A stretch of DNA of 64,000 bases from Prorocentrum cordatum (taxonomy: Eukaryota > Sar > Dinophyceae > Prorocentrales > Prorocentraceae): contig CAUYUJ010014359.1 of NCBI GenBank assembly GCA_963575745.1, forward strand, positions 152,264 to 216,263, given 5' to 3'. This document shows positions 33,306 to 44,049 of the stretch, piece after piece. Position 1 is the stretch's first letter. Each line of letters begins with the position of its first letter. The notes under the pieces are model-generated. The model was not told where the DNA came from. It worked only from the letters and a program-made list of their open reading frames with translations, and made no database searches. The position numbers and the translations under genes were made by a program.

Positions 33306-34360
33306 GGCGGAGGCGCGCGGCCTCTGGAGGCCCGCCGAGGCGCCCCTATCTCGAGAGGGCGAGGGCGACCGGTTTCAGCTGCACCCCGCTCCCATCAATG
33401 GCCCGCGCCCTGGCGGCCCGAATCTGCAGAGCCGTCGCAGGTCTGCGCTGGATGCCGCGCAATGGGGGGGCGAGAGTTGGGGGGGCAGCGAGGGCTGCCG
33501 AAAAGGGGCCCTTGCGGGCTCCCAAAGGGGCCCTTGAGGGCCCCAAAAGGGGGCGCTCAGGGCCCAGGCCCTCCATTCATGTCCCCTCCATTGATTCGCG
33601 CCCAAGCCGTCGCAGATCTGTGCAGGGGCCTCAACGTCGTCTCGGGTCACGCTCCCACGCTATTCCCGCAAGTCTTCCGAGCAGTGCTCCTGGTCAGAAG
33701 GAGCAGCACTTGGCACATACATCGATCCTGACCACGCTCATCCCGAGTCCATGATCGGTTCATGCGCCCTCCTGCTGTGGCCAGGGAGGCATATACGCCG
33801 ATCCTGGGAGCAGGATGGTCCAAGCCAGGACCGGGGTGCGTGCACGGTTCTCGTCGCCCGACTGCTAAGGCTTCTGGAATTCCTCCGGAGGCCCCCCCAG
33901 TCGGGCCCGGGAACCAGCAGAAAACAACAAGGCTCCCACGCGACGAGACCCATGCCAGAGATTGTGTCGTAAGCTTCGGAGCCCGCGGCTTGAAAAAGTC
34001 ATGGCATCGGAGGCATGGGGAGAGGCCTGAACTGATTGTTCGAGTTCGAAGGCTGTCGCCCACTCTCGAAGGGCTGCCCTCGCGCCCTGCACCTGGACGC
34101 ACGTTAGCCTTTCGTGAGCAGGAGCCACGGTTGCCCACTGCTTTGCGACAACGTCTCCGTGTCAGAGGTATGGGCCGTTCGATTTTGCAGGCCGGGGTCC
34201 GTTGCGTGTGCTCGATCTTTTCGGCCCCTGTGCGATCCTGGTACGTATTGCGATGTACTTCTCGAAGACGCCTTCGGCGCACCACCGCCGCCCCGTGCGC
34301 TTTTGCAAACGTCTATGTGGCCGAGCGTTGGGACAGAGTATGGCCCAGCCATTGGCCGTT
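33306..34360. other. No convincing gene
   Basis: Several long overlapping frames exist on both strands but none shows consistent coding. CCCAAAGGGGCCCTTGAGGGCC words near 33515-33560 recall the CCAAGA family. Confidence 0.5.
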
Positions 34361-34520
34361 GTGGGGCCCTTGGGGGAGCCCTCGGGGGAGGAACTGGTTG
34401 GGGACTTCCTGCGGGCCTCCCGAGGACCTCGTAAGACCTCTTGGGGACGCCTGGGGACTCTTCGGGGGCCTCCGGGGGTCCTCTGAGGGGCCCGTAAGGG
34501 ACCATCTGGCATTCGGTAGG
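34361..34520 (-). repeat. CCAAGA-family fragment, reverse orientation
   Basis: CTTGGGGGAGCCCTCGGGGG and CTCTTGGGGACGCCTGGGG words mark a short reversed fragment. The open frame of the SPRY gene extends back through it, which argues that this upstream part is not native coding sequence. Confidence 0.65.
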
Positions 34521-34634
34521 CCTTTTGGCTCGAGCAGGAAGGGATCCAGCCGTTTGGGCGCGAGGCGTCTGGGCCAAACGTGTCCAGGGCAGGCCCCCCC
34601 CCTCCGCAGGAACCAGCAGAGCGCTCTCGGTGCC

Positions 34635-35567
34635 ATGGGCACGACGTCGGAGACTCTTCGGCCCCGTGGCGTTGTGAAGGTGGTGTGCGCCGTATCTGGA
34701 GCTCCCGTCGCCGAGCTCAGCCCGCCGCCCGCCGACGTCGCAGCCTTGAAGGCGGAGCTGGAGGCACGCACGGGCTGCCCGCGCGCACTCCAGAAGATCA
34801 CCTCCAACTTTGACGTGTGCCCGGACGGCGAGGGGCTGGTGGAGGAGGAGTACCAGCTGGTGGTGGACGAGACTCCGCTGAGCACCTGGGATGTCGAGGT
34901 CAACCCGGGCAAGGAGATGCTCGAGGGCCAGGGCAATGTCGTATCGAGCCCCGACCTTCGAAAAAACTACTGCAACGTGCTGACGGAAGAGCCCATTCGC
35001 AGCGGGAGGCACTACTTCAGGTTCATCATGCACGAGATCGGCGACGAGCAGTGGTGTGGGCTTACCAGGGACGAGGGACACGCTGGTCCGCGCGACAGCG
35101 GGCGCTCGCTGAAGGCGTGGACCTACTACTGCGGGCGCATGCGCTGCCAGTACCCGAGCATCGTTGACGGGTTGGGGGCGCTACATGCCGATGGTCGCGC
35201 CGTGAAGCAGTTCAGGAAGCTCCAGCCACACGGAGACGTCATCGGCATGCTCGTGGACCTGGAGCTGGGCGCCGTCGCGTTTGACCTCAACGGCGAGCTG
35301 CAGGGTGCCTGCGCTGTGCCAAAGGAGCCGCTCTGGGTGTTGACCCACCTGGACGCAAAGGGGGACCGCGTCGAGCTCCAGAAGGCGCCTCTCAAGGACG
35401 CGCCGCCGGCAAGCATTCAGGCTCTGACCAGAGCGCTGCTCGACGTTTCAAAGGGCAGCGAGCTCCGCAGTGCTCTGCGGGCTCACGGCGGCGCCACCCT
35501 GTCCTGCCCGCCGTCCGACGAGAGCAATGCGTCGGGCGACGACGACGACGGCACGGTCAGCGACTAG
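34635..35567 (+). CDS. SPRY-domain protein with ubiquitin-like N-terminus
   Basis: I chose the ATG at 34635 because of its GTGCCATGG context and because repeat-derived sequence lies upstream; the frame itself is open from 33762. A likely splice or trans-splice acceptor (CCCCCCCCTCCGCAG) ends at 34610, giving a 24-base leader. The product has 310 residues. Residues 13-62 (VKVVCAVSGAPVAELSPPPA, then a short helix ALKAELEARTG) resemble a beta-grasp, ubiquitin-like fold. Residues 105-250 match a SPRY domain: RSGRHYFRF, QWCGLTRDE, KAWTYYCGR, GDVIGMLVDLELGAVAFDLNG and LWVLTHLD. SPRY domains bind partner proteins. The tail (290-310) is acidic (SGDDDDGTVSD). Codons are strongly GC-ending, typical of a real gene here. 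The exact partner and pathway are unknown. No intron is needed within the frame. Confidence 0.8.
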   Translation: MGTTSETLRPRGVVKVVCAVSGAPVAELSPPPADVAALKAELEARTGCPRALQKITSNFDVCPDGEGLVEEEYQLVVDETPLSTWDVEVNPGKEMLEGQGNVVSSPDLRKNYCNVLTEEPIRSGRHYFRFIMHEIGDEQWCGLTRDEGHAGPRDSGRSLKAWTYYCGRMRCQYPSIVDGLGALHADGRAVKQFRKLQPHGDVIGMLVDLELGAVAFDLNGELQGACAVPKEPLWVLTHLDAKGDRVELQKAPLKDAPPASIQALTRALLDVSKGSELRSALRAHGGATLSCPPSDESNASGDDDDGTVSD

Positions 35568-35870
35568 CCTGGCGTGAGCCGCGGCGAGGAGCGGCATCCT
35601 GCGCGCCCGGAGGTGGCAGCGGCCCGCTGCGCCCTCCGCGGCTGTCTGGTTCGCGTAGTCGCCTCGCGTTCGGAGGGGGGCGGCGTCCAAGCAGGACCGG
35701 CAGCCCAACAAGACAGGCTGGATGAGGGAGTCGAGGTTGGCCAGGCTTGCGAGCACATTCCTGCGTCACCTCCCGCTCCTTTGTGGTGTCGCCGCCCGCG
35801 CTGTACAGCGCGCGGGCTGCCGAGCGCCTGGAACGACAGCGACAGAGAGCGGCCCACAGAGCATGTTAAG
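35568..35870. other. Probable 3' flank of the SPRY gene
   Basis: No motif or gene is seen. GCGCTGTACAGCGCGCGG near 35800 is a short palindromic word. Confidence 0.5.
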
Positions 35871-36240
35871 AAGTGTTCGGGGCCTCGTTGGGCCGTCGCG
35901 AGGCTCTCTTAGGGCCCTTGAGGGTCATCTTGGGGGTCTCTGAGGCCCTCTTGGAGCCCTCTTGGAGCCGTTTTGAGGGCCTCTTGGCCCGTGTTGGGGC
36001 CCTCTTGGACCGTGTTGGGGCTCTCGCGGGCTCCTGGGGCGGTCCTGTAGCTGTCTTAAAAACCTCTGAGGCCGTCTTCGGCTGTCGGAAGCCGGATATG
36101 GCGAGAACATTCAAATCAGTGAAACACATAATGGGAATCAACAGTTTCTGGGCCCCTGAGGGCCTCCTGGAGGTCCTCTTGGATCGACTTGGAGCGTACC
36201 TCGGGCTCTCCTGGGGCCATCTTGGCCGTCCTGGGGGAGG
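35871..36240 (-). repeat. CCAAGA-family repeat, reverse orientation
   Basis: CTCTTGGAGCCCTCTTGGAGCC and TCTTGGGGGTCTCTGAGG words, with a T-rich spacer about 36095-36145, mark a reversed copy. Confidence 0.7.
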
Positions 36241-37380
36241 GGGCGCGACACCAGGCGCAACCGCCCAGTGTGAAGACATGGGCGACACGCAAGAGCGAGA
36301 CCCTTCGCCAGCGTGACCTCTGGTGCGCGGCTTTCGAGCCGCGGGGGGGCCGAGGCCGAGCACGCGGGCCGCTGCTGTCGCATCGCACGCGACGGTCGGC
36401 AAGCCGCGCACCGGAGGCCCCCCCCCCTGCGTGCAGCAGAGAGCGTCTGGCGCAGTGCCGTCGCCGACAGTCTGTGCGGTCAGAGGGCGTGCGGCCCAGC
36501 ACCCGCCGGCCTCTGCGGGGGCCCGGGAGAGGAAAGAAACGCCGCCCGGGGTGAAGGCGGACTTTTCCGTCGCAGCGCCGGCGGTCGCTCCGCGCGGTCG
36601 GGGCGGTACGGCGGGGACGCGGGACCGCGAGTGGAGCACGGGTTGGCGCAGGGAGGGAAGGAGGCGGCACCAGGAGGGAGCGAAGGCGGAGCCGCGCGCC
36701 CAGAACGCGTCAGGGCGCTGGCCGAACTGTCGACCGATCCCAATCGATCGACAAGACGCAAGAAGTGACCTTTCGCCAGGGTGGCCCTTGGTGCGGGCCG
36801 CCCGGGGGCCCGCAGATCGCCGAGCGCGATGCGATAGCAGCGGCTTGCGCGCCTGGCGGTGTCCCCCAAGAGGGCTCCCCCCTGGCAGCGCACTGAAGGA
36901 CACTCTTGCCTGGGGTCACTCCTGCGTGTCGCCCGAAGCACCTTGGAGGTGCCGCGGTCGGCGCTTCGGGGGACCGCGCCGATTTCGGCCCGATCTGGGG
37001 CCCCTGGGGGAGGCCCACACTCGGCAACTGGAACATGTACAGTACCAGTGGCGTGTTTTTTTTTCGATCCCACGACTTTTCGAGGGTCGGGGGCGACGTC
37101 GGGGTGGTGTGGCGTATACTTCTCCCCCGTTTTCCAAGGGGAACAACGAAACATGTATACACCAGGATCCCGTATACACCGGGATCCGCGTTCCTGTGCG
37201 AATTCCAGCGCAGGGTCGGAAAAAGCGTCGGTGTATAGAGCTCGTTTCCCCACAAAGTTCCCCGCCGTCGCCCCTGCGAAGAGTGCGCCGACGTCGAGCG
37301 TTGACGCATCGACGGCTGGCGGCCAGGGCAGCGCAGGCCCTGCGCCCGCGGCGCGCGGGCGCCCAGCGATCGACAACGAC
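36241..37380. other. GC-rich region, no confident gene
   Basis: Very long frames cover this stretch on both strands but reflect few stops. Parts of 36300-36410 and 36760-36870 are similar (CTTTCGCCAG, GGTGCG). GTATACACC(A/G)GGATCC is tandemly repeated at about 37155-37190. Confidence 0.5.
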
Positions 37381-37640
37381 GACAGCCGATGATCAACGAC
37401 GATCTCGGGGCCGATCGACGACGACGATGGCGACGATGACGAGGTCCGATCTGCGACGACGAAGACGACGAGGGCCGATCGGCTGCGACGACGACGACGA
37501 GGGTCGATCGGCGACGGCGACGGCGGCGACGGTGACGACGGCGACGACGGCCACGACGACGACGACGACGACGGCGGGGGCGGCGGCGGCGACGACGACG
37601 GCGAGGAGGGGGCAGCGCAGGCCCTGCGCCTGCGGCGCGG
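37381..37640. repeat. GAC/CGA-rich trinucleotide tract
   Basis: GACGACGACGA runs with GATCGGC breaks continue for about 250 bases, then CGGCGGCG words. Confidence 0.8.
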
Positions 37641-37808
37641 GGGCGCTCCTCGCCCTCGCGCTGGCGGCCGGGGGCCTGCGGCCCGCCGCCGGGGGCGCGG
37701 CGCGGGGGCCCCGGCGCGGCCGCCGCCGCCGGTGCCGCCGCTGCCTGCGGGCAGCCCCTCAAGTACGGTAGGTTTGCGTCGTGTCGACCAGCGGCGACCC
37801 CAGCGCGG

Positions 37809-37903
37809 GCGTTCAAGGTTGAACGCCGCCGGCGACCCAGAATCGATCGATGTTGAACGATCGGACGTTGCGGCAGCGGCCGATCGTTCAAGGTTGAACG
37901 ATC
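37809..37903. repeat. Two GTTCAAGGTTGAAC palindromes
   Basis: GCGTTCAAGGTTGAACGC (37809-37826) and a 22-base version with GATC ends (37882-37903) are both near-perfect palindromes with a GG centre, 73 bases apart. Confidence 0.8.
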
Positions 37904-38332
37904 CCTGCGGTGTCAAAAACCAACGCTGGGGTCGGCACGACACGAACCTGCTGTACCCGAGGAAGAGGACAGTCGGGCCGAGGTGTCAGTCGGAGGTGGA
38001 TGGACCTCCTACCCTGACACGTCGCTCCAGGAATTGGCCGTGTTCGGCTCGCGAGAGGGCGTCGCGGCCGTCACATTTGTGGGTCCACAGGTCCGTCGGT
38101 TTCGGTCCCGGGCCGTTTTCACTCAGGGGAGGTTTGCTAAGTGGAGGTTTGTCCACCGCCGAGTAAGATCGAGGTCGGTTCGGGGAGGGTGCCACACTTT
38201 TCTTCGCGTTTGTTGGGTGTCCTTGTGCATCCTGGGGAGGGCACCCTTCGATGTTCCATGTGTGTTTTGGCCGGCGTGGGATCTCATGTTCTTGGAGGAT
38301 GCTCTTCTGTCCCAGGTCCGATTAATCTCGAG

Positions 38333-38530
38333 GAGGAAAAGGAGGAGGAGGAGGAGGAGGAGGAGGAGGAGGAGGAGGAGGAAGGGAGGAAGGGAGGAAG
38401 GGAGGAAGGGAGGAGGAAGGGAGGAGGAGGAAGGGAGGAGGAGGAAGGGAGGAGGAGGAAGGGAGGAGGAGGAAGGGAGGAGGAGGAGGAGGAGGAAGGG
38501 AGGAGGAGGAAGGGAGGAGGGAGGAGGGCC
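38333..38530. repeat. GGA and GGAAG repeat
   Basis: GGA units give way to GGGAGGAAGGGAGGAGGAA units. The mirror-image pyrimidine tracts at 62.3-62.6 and 63.0-63.2 kb resemble it on the other strand. The flanking 37904-38332 shows no gene. Confidence 0.9.
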
Positions 38531-38817
38531 TCACTTTCGGAGGTCCGCGCGGATGTCTTGGATCTGCACCGGGCCCGCCCGGCCAGGGAGAGGGAGGGAG
38601 GCCCTGCGCCGACCCCCCAAAACCCGCGCGGACCTCGAACAGTTTATCTTGCCGTCGCTCGGACGTGTGCGTTTTCTGCGGCGAGGATCCCCAAAGAACA
38701 CCTTGGACCACCCTGCGAACAAATATATGCGCACGGAGCCGAACAGTGTACGGGGAATGGACGTCCGAGCGATGCCGAGTTATGCTCACGCAGCTTTTCT
38801 CACCTGGTGCGTGAATC

Positions 38818-39010
38818 GGCGGCGAGCGAGGGGGGGAAGTGAGAAGGGGCGGGCCTTCTCAGAAGGCTCGGAAGTCCCCCGGCCTTCTGAGAAGTTTTCT
38901 AAACCTTCCCCGAAGACAGAAACAACTTCTCAGGCGCGAGGGCTTTTGAGAAGTGCCGCCGCCTTCTGAGAAGGCCTTCTCCTTCTCACTTCCCCCCCTC
39001 GCTCGCCGCC
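38818..39010. repeat. Foldback element with 30-bp perfect arms
   Basis: The left arm 38818-38847 (starts GGCGGCGAGCGAGGGGGGG) is the exact reverse complement of 38981-39010. The 133-base centre holds several smaller CTTCTCAGAAGG palindromes, so the whole 193 bases could fold into a branched hairpin. Confidence 0.85.
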
Positions 39011-39552
39011 AAGTGAAGCAGCCCCTCCAGCACAGCGGGCCCCAGGGCCGTCACAAAACGACTCGGGATGACATCGGGGGCACCGTTGGGGGCGGGTCGG
39101 CTCAGGGGGAGGGCTCAGCCCTTCTCGCGCCACCTCGTCGCCGACCGGGGGCCCGATGGACTTGAGGAGGACGATCAGTGGAGAGGAAGCGTGTTGCCAA
39201 ATAATTTCCAGATGTTGGGAATGTGTAAGGCAACACGTCTCAAACATGTAAAACACATGTTGAACACATGTTTAGAACATGTTTCCAACCTTTTAAACAC
39301 CTTTTTTAAACTCAAGGATAGAACTGGTAGGCTGTCCGTTGTCGTGGCATCCGCAAATCTGTCGGGGAGGTGTCGCCGATTCCAGCTCCATGCCCCCCCC
39401 CCCCCCGGGCCGGTCCCGCCTCTCTCGTTCCCCCCGGCGGAGATCGCCCCGCGGGGGCCGAGAGGCTTCCGGGGGGGCCCACGCCGCGAACAGAGTCATT
39501 TCAGAATTCGGAGGACCGGGGAAGGCATGCGGCCTCTCGGCGTAGTTGCGCC
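39011..39552. other. Spacer with ACATGT palindromic words
   Basis: About 39230-39300 contains AACATGT/ACACATGTT repeated four times, AT-richer than its surroundings. No gene is seen. Confidence 0.5.
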
Positions 39553-39607
39553 GCCGCCGTGGCCATCCAGGGGGGAGCGAGGATCTCCCCTGGATGGCCA
39601 CGGCGGC
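39553..39607. repeat. 24-bp-arm hairpin
   Basis: GCCGCCGTGGCCATCCAGGG on the left pairs with CCCTGGATGGCCACGGCGGC on the right; the arms extend to 24 bases with one mismatch and a 7-base loop. GATCCTCGA and TCGAGGATC words crowd the following 90 bases. Confidence 0.85.
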
Positions 39608-40885
39608 GATCCTCGACGATCCTCGACCTCTCGCTCGATCCTCGTCGATGCTCGACGAGGGTCGTGCGAGGGGTCGAGGATCGAAGATCGAGGTTCCTGG
39701 GGTGCTTCAAGCCTCGTTGGGGCCTCAGTCGGGTCCCAGCGTGGCCGAGGGAGGCATTCGTTGATTGTGTTTGCCTCGGTCCCCCTCCTCCCTTCCCCTC
39801 CCTTCCCCTCCCCCCCCCAACCCCCTCCCGGATTGTCTGCAGGTTTTCGCGTCGTGCCCCATGGGGTACAACGTCTCCCCAGGGTCTGCCACCGACCCGC
39901 CTGCTACGTAATCGATTATTCCATGTATTTTTTGTGTGCCTGCACGCCGCCACCTGCCACAATTTTCCTTGCCAATGCGCCGTGTGGGCGCGGCTTCTGT
40001 CTGTCTGTCTGACAGGAGCCTCTCGCGTCTGTGCTTTCCAGACGGTCACACAGACTCTATTTCGATCCGATCGATGCGGTTCGATGTCGACCCTGGTCGG
40101 CTCGACTCGATCCGACTTCGATACGTCGCCGATCTGGGGCAGCCCGATACTCGCATGACGCTCTTGTCCGTCCTGGCGCAGCCGGTCCGGTTCGACGTCG
40201 CCTCTGGGTCGATGGGGCCTGCTTCGACGCATGTTCCGATGCGATCCGGTTTCCCGACTCGATGCCGGCTAATCCTGCCAGAGCGTTCCAGAACGGGCCC
40301 CGCCTTCGAGGGATCGTGAAGCGGACTTCGCTGCTCCGCCGGGGGGTGGCGGATGACAAGCGGAGGCTTGCGGAGGTAACGTTTTGGCGATCTCATCTCG
40401 CCAGCGGGGGCTGGCGAGCGGCCACCCGGAGTAAGCGCAGGCTTCGCAAAAGATGTTCTCTGGGGGGCTGAGGGGGGTGGGGTGGCAAAATCTCTGGGAG
40501 CCGAGGGAGGGGCCGCTTTAGAGTTTTTACAACCGCCCTGGTCGCCTCTTTGGCCCCACCCCCCTGGCAGCTCGGACCAACGATGGTCCCGGGTTCATTT
40601 CTGAGGGCGGTTATGTCCATGTTGCGTCCCTTTCGTTGGTTGTCCTGAAAGGGGGTGGCGGGGAGAGACGCCTCCAAAGCCGTGACGACGAGGCCAGCGG
40701 AAGTGAACGTTGGTTTCCCAAAAGATGTCTTCTGGGAGGGCTGAGGGTGCGGCGGGGGAACCTCCAAAGCCACAATGTCGCCGTCGCCGTCGCCGGCGTT
40801 TGCCCGCCTCCCCTCCCCTCGAGCCGCGTCCAGCCGTGGCGGCGAGAGCCTCCAGAGACGCGCCAGAGCCTCCAAAGCGACGTTA

Positions 40886-40946
<61 letters not shown>

Positions 40947-41579
40947 GGTCGTCTTTGTCGTCGCCATTTCGCAGGTTGGCAGGGGTGATGCTGGGCCAGG
41001 GTGCTCCCAGCCTTTCGAGCCACTTGGGGATCTCCTGCATGCCTTGCGATGAGTACTCCGCGGGGTCTGGGCGCACCGTGGGTGGTCACCTTGGGCCTGG
41101 ATCGCCCCTGTCCGCGCCCGATGAGTAGAGGAGGGCCCCAGGGCTGCTCTTCAAGCCCGCTCGGCCTCTGAGGGCCCATCCCCAGAAATCAGGTCCTCCG
41201 CTGGATACCGATATTGGCAAGGGTTTTTTCACGTTTTGGGTTCGTTTTCGGCCGCCAGGGGCTTTCGCCTTCCAGAGGCCTCCGGGACCCTCTGGGTCAT
41301 CCGGGGGCCCGGGGCTTGACCTCACACCTGGGCTTTGCGAACAACAATTCTCAACGGGCTCTTCTGCCCCGTTTCGGGCCCCAGGGCGCTCAACGATCGA
41401 TTCGGCTCGAGACATCTCTACGAAGTGAGGGCCCCAGGAGTCGGGACTTTGCAAATCTGGAGCCGAGCAAGGACATGTACGTAGTGAAAACGAACCTGGT
41501 GTGTGAAGACGGCCGCCAGCTGCGCCGCACACCCTTTCAGCCTACACATAGATTCTCCTTTCTAAAAGACTAATAGATT
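39608..41579. other. Mixed spacer with TCG run and weak tandem duplication
   Basis: AAAAGATGTYYTCTGGGRGG-like blocks at about 40447 and 40720 suggest an eroded 270-base duplication. A TCG run lies at 40885-40965. Overlapping long frames on both strands lack domains. Confidence 0.5.
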
Positions 41580-42273
41580 CTCCCCCCCCCCCCGGACTTA
41601 TCGGTTACACCGCGCGTGCTGTAAATTACATATGATTCTGACCACATGTCCATCCTAAATATGAATTCATACCATCCCAGCCAAGCCGGGTTCCCCCCCC
41701 TGCGGCTCCCTTGCAAAAAACACTATGCGGGAACATTTTTCTTTCTAACATGACACTTTTTCACGAATCCCTTGCAAAAAAAGGGACGAAGTGCACGCGC
41801 GCGCGTCGTGGCGCGCGCATGCCGAAATCCTTGAAAAACCTTCGGTTCCGGAGAGATTTCAAAATTGAATTTCCAAAAAACATATAAAAACACATGGTTT
41901 CGCAACACTGATCTGCTAACAAAAAACTTATGCGCGAGCTCTTGCGAAATCTTAAGAACACCATAGGTTTTCCAAGATTTTCGCAAAATGCTACCAAACG
42001 GGCTTCGCGCGCGCGCATGTCGAAATCTGTCGAACGCCCTTGCGCGTGTGCCGTCGCGAGAATCCTCTGCAAAAAATGGGACGAAGTGCAGACGCGCGCG
42101 TCGTCGCGGGCGTATGCCGAAATCCTTCAAAAACCTTCGGTTTCGGAAGGATTTCGAAATCGTGCGTCCAAAAAACCTACAAAAACACAAGGTTTCGCAA
42201 CACTGGTTTTCAACAAAATTGTGCGCGCGCGCTCTTGCGTCGTCGTCGTCGTCGTCGTCGTCCTCCCTCCTCC

Positions 42274-42321
<48 letters not shown>

Positions 42322-42450
42322 TTCTGTCTTTCCTCGTCGTCGTTGTCGTCGTCTTGGCGTCGTCGTCGTTTCCGTCGTCGTTGTCGCCGTGGTCGTCCTT
42401 CCTCCCTCGTCGTCTTCGTCCGTCTCGTCGTTGTCCCTCCTATTTCGTCG

Positions 42451-42487
<37 letters not shown>

Positions 42488-43070
42488 GGTCTTCACTCCT
42501 CCCTCGTCGTTATCCTCCTCCCTCGTCGTCGTCGTCCGTCGTCGGCGTCTCGTCGTCGTCCCTCCTATTTCGTCGCCGTCGTCGTCGTCTTCGTCGTCGT
42601 TGTCATCGTCGTCGTCTTCCCTCCTCCCTCGTCGTTGTCGTCGTCGGCGTCGCCGTCCTTCCTCCTTCTTCGTCGTTGGCGTCGTCGCCGTCTTCCCTCC
42701 TCCATCGTCGTTGTCGTCGTTGTCGCCGTCGTCGTTTTTTCTCCTCCCTCGTCGTCGTCTCCGTTGGCGACGTCGTCGTCGTCTTCGTCGTCGTCGTCGG
42801 CGTCGTTGTCGTCGTCGTCGGTGTCGTCGTCGTCGTTGTCGTCGTCAAAAACATTGGAGACGTCGTCGGTGTCGTCGCAGTCGCTGTCGGCGGCGCCGTC
42901 GTCGTCGATGTCGCTGTCGTCGTCGGCATCGGTGTCGTGGCCAAGTGCCATGCAGTACCTACCGTCACGGTCTTGTCTGAAGATGTCCTGCGACCAAGTT
43001 GCGGGTGGGAGGGTGGGATGTTTGCACGAGCAGTGGAGAGGACAGCTTCAAGACGGTCAAGATTACTTGC
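41580..43070 (+). repeat. Isolated macrosatellite unit with TCG core
   Basis: The same module order as at 15.9-28 kb is visible: ACCATCCCAGCCAAGCCGGG (41668), GCAAAAAAAGGGACGAAGTG (41773), ACACATGGTTTCGCAACACT (41890), a TCG composite (42235-42930) and GTTGCGGGTGGGAGGGTGGG (43000). It is closest to the unit at 19.8-21.1 kb and lies in the same orientation. Confidence 0.85.
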
Positions 43071-43240
43071 ACAACGTAGCTTGCACCACATAGCCTGCAC
43101 CGCATACGTAGCTTACACCGCACAGCTTACACCACATAGCTTGCACCACATTGCTTGCAGCACGTTGATTGCTCCGCATAGCTATCATCACTTCTCTTAC
43201 ATCACGTAGCTTACCCCACATAGCTTGCACCTCCTGAATG
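43071..43240 (+). repeat. TAGCTTGCACCACA minisatellite
   Basis: About ten degenerate 14-16-base copies form the right end of the macrosatellite unit. Single or few copies of the same word end the other units. Confidence 0.85.
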
Positions 43241-43725
43241 CCTTTTTTGGGGAAAAACCCACGCTGGCAACCATTGCGATGTCTTCGATGGTTTTTAATG
43301 ATAAGTGCGACGCGACGGCTGTAATCCCTGCACTCCCTCCCCCTCCCCTCAGAGTCGGTGAGTCCTCGCTCCTCGCTCAGAGTGTGTTCTCCCAGGCTGC
43401 TCGGGGTATTCGGTCAGAGTGGCCGTGGCGTGGTGTCAATCGGCTGAGCCTTGCAGGTGTTCGTTCTGGAGCTCAGGGCGTCTGGTCAGTTTGCCGCCGC
43501 CTGTAGGGTCCCGTGCCCTTATGACGCCCTCCGCAGACCTGGGTGGTCCAGCCAGGCCGCGGGGGCCATAGTGGACGGGGGGGGGGGTCTTTCTGATTTT
43601 TCTGAACCGCGAATCGGAAGGCACTGCGGTGCGGGGGGTGCACCGTTTTCTCGGATGGGCACGCCCTCTCCCCCAGGGGTCCAGAAGGGCAAGCTGGGTC
43701 CAGATGGGCCCTCGAGCGCTGCAAC

Positions 43726-43990
43726 TTGGCGCCAGGGCGAGCAGAGGCTCTCGCAAAGGCCCGCGCTCACACCGCTCTCCCGGGGGCGCCCGCGCAGGAG
43801 ATCCGCAAGGACTATTGGAGCTGTATGCTTGCTGTTGCGCATCCTGCGCGCGCACAGGTGGAATGCAGGCTGCTCTGCTGGGCTGGGGATCTGGCGGGGT
43901 TGCCCAGGATCACAGCCCAGCAGCAGGCTAGTTTCTTTGCCCATCCCTTCTGCGATAGCAGGCCTGCAGACTGTTCTTCCCTCCCCCTCC
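43726..43990 (+). CDS. Candidate exon, unknown product
   Basis: One frame reads LAPGRAEALAKARAHTALPG then EIRKDYWSCMLAVAHPARAQ and VECRLLCWAGDLAGL with GC-ending codons and no repeats. A possible donor GCACAG/GTGGAA lies near 43855. There is no ATG in frame and the reverse strand is also open, so the call is weak. No family is recognised. The rest of 43241-44050 shows nothing firmer. Confidence 0.25.
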
Positions 43991-44049
43991 CCGTGGAGGG
44001 GAACATCGGTTCTACTCAACGATGTGTGTGTTCTCGCGTTCGTACACAT

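Noticed and set aside
33401-33754. Frame starting MARALAARICRAVAG, like a mitochondrial targeting peptide
   Set aside because: The rest of the frame is repeat-like and the opposite strand is equally open.
33762-34634. N-terminal extension of the SPRY gene
   Set aside because: It runs through reversed CCAAGA repeat sequence and has no domain; a good ATG and an acceptor lie at 34635 and 34610.
36323-37771. 482-codon plus frame and 487-codon minus frame over the same DNA
   Set aside because: Both strands are open because of extreme GC content; neither gives a recognisable or low-repeat protein.
40393-41076. 227-codon minus frame with poly-Asp
   Set aside because: The core is a TCG run; the flanks overlap an eroded duplication and lack a domain.
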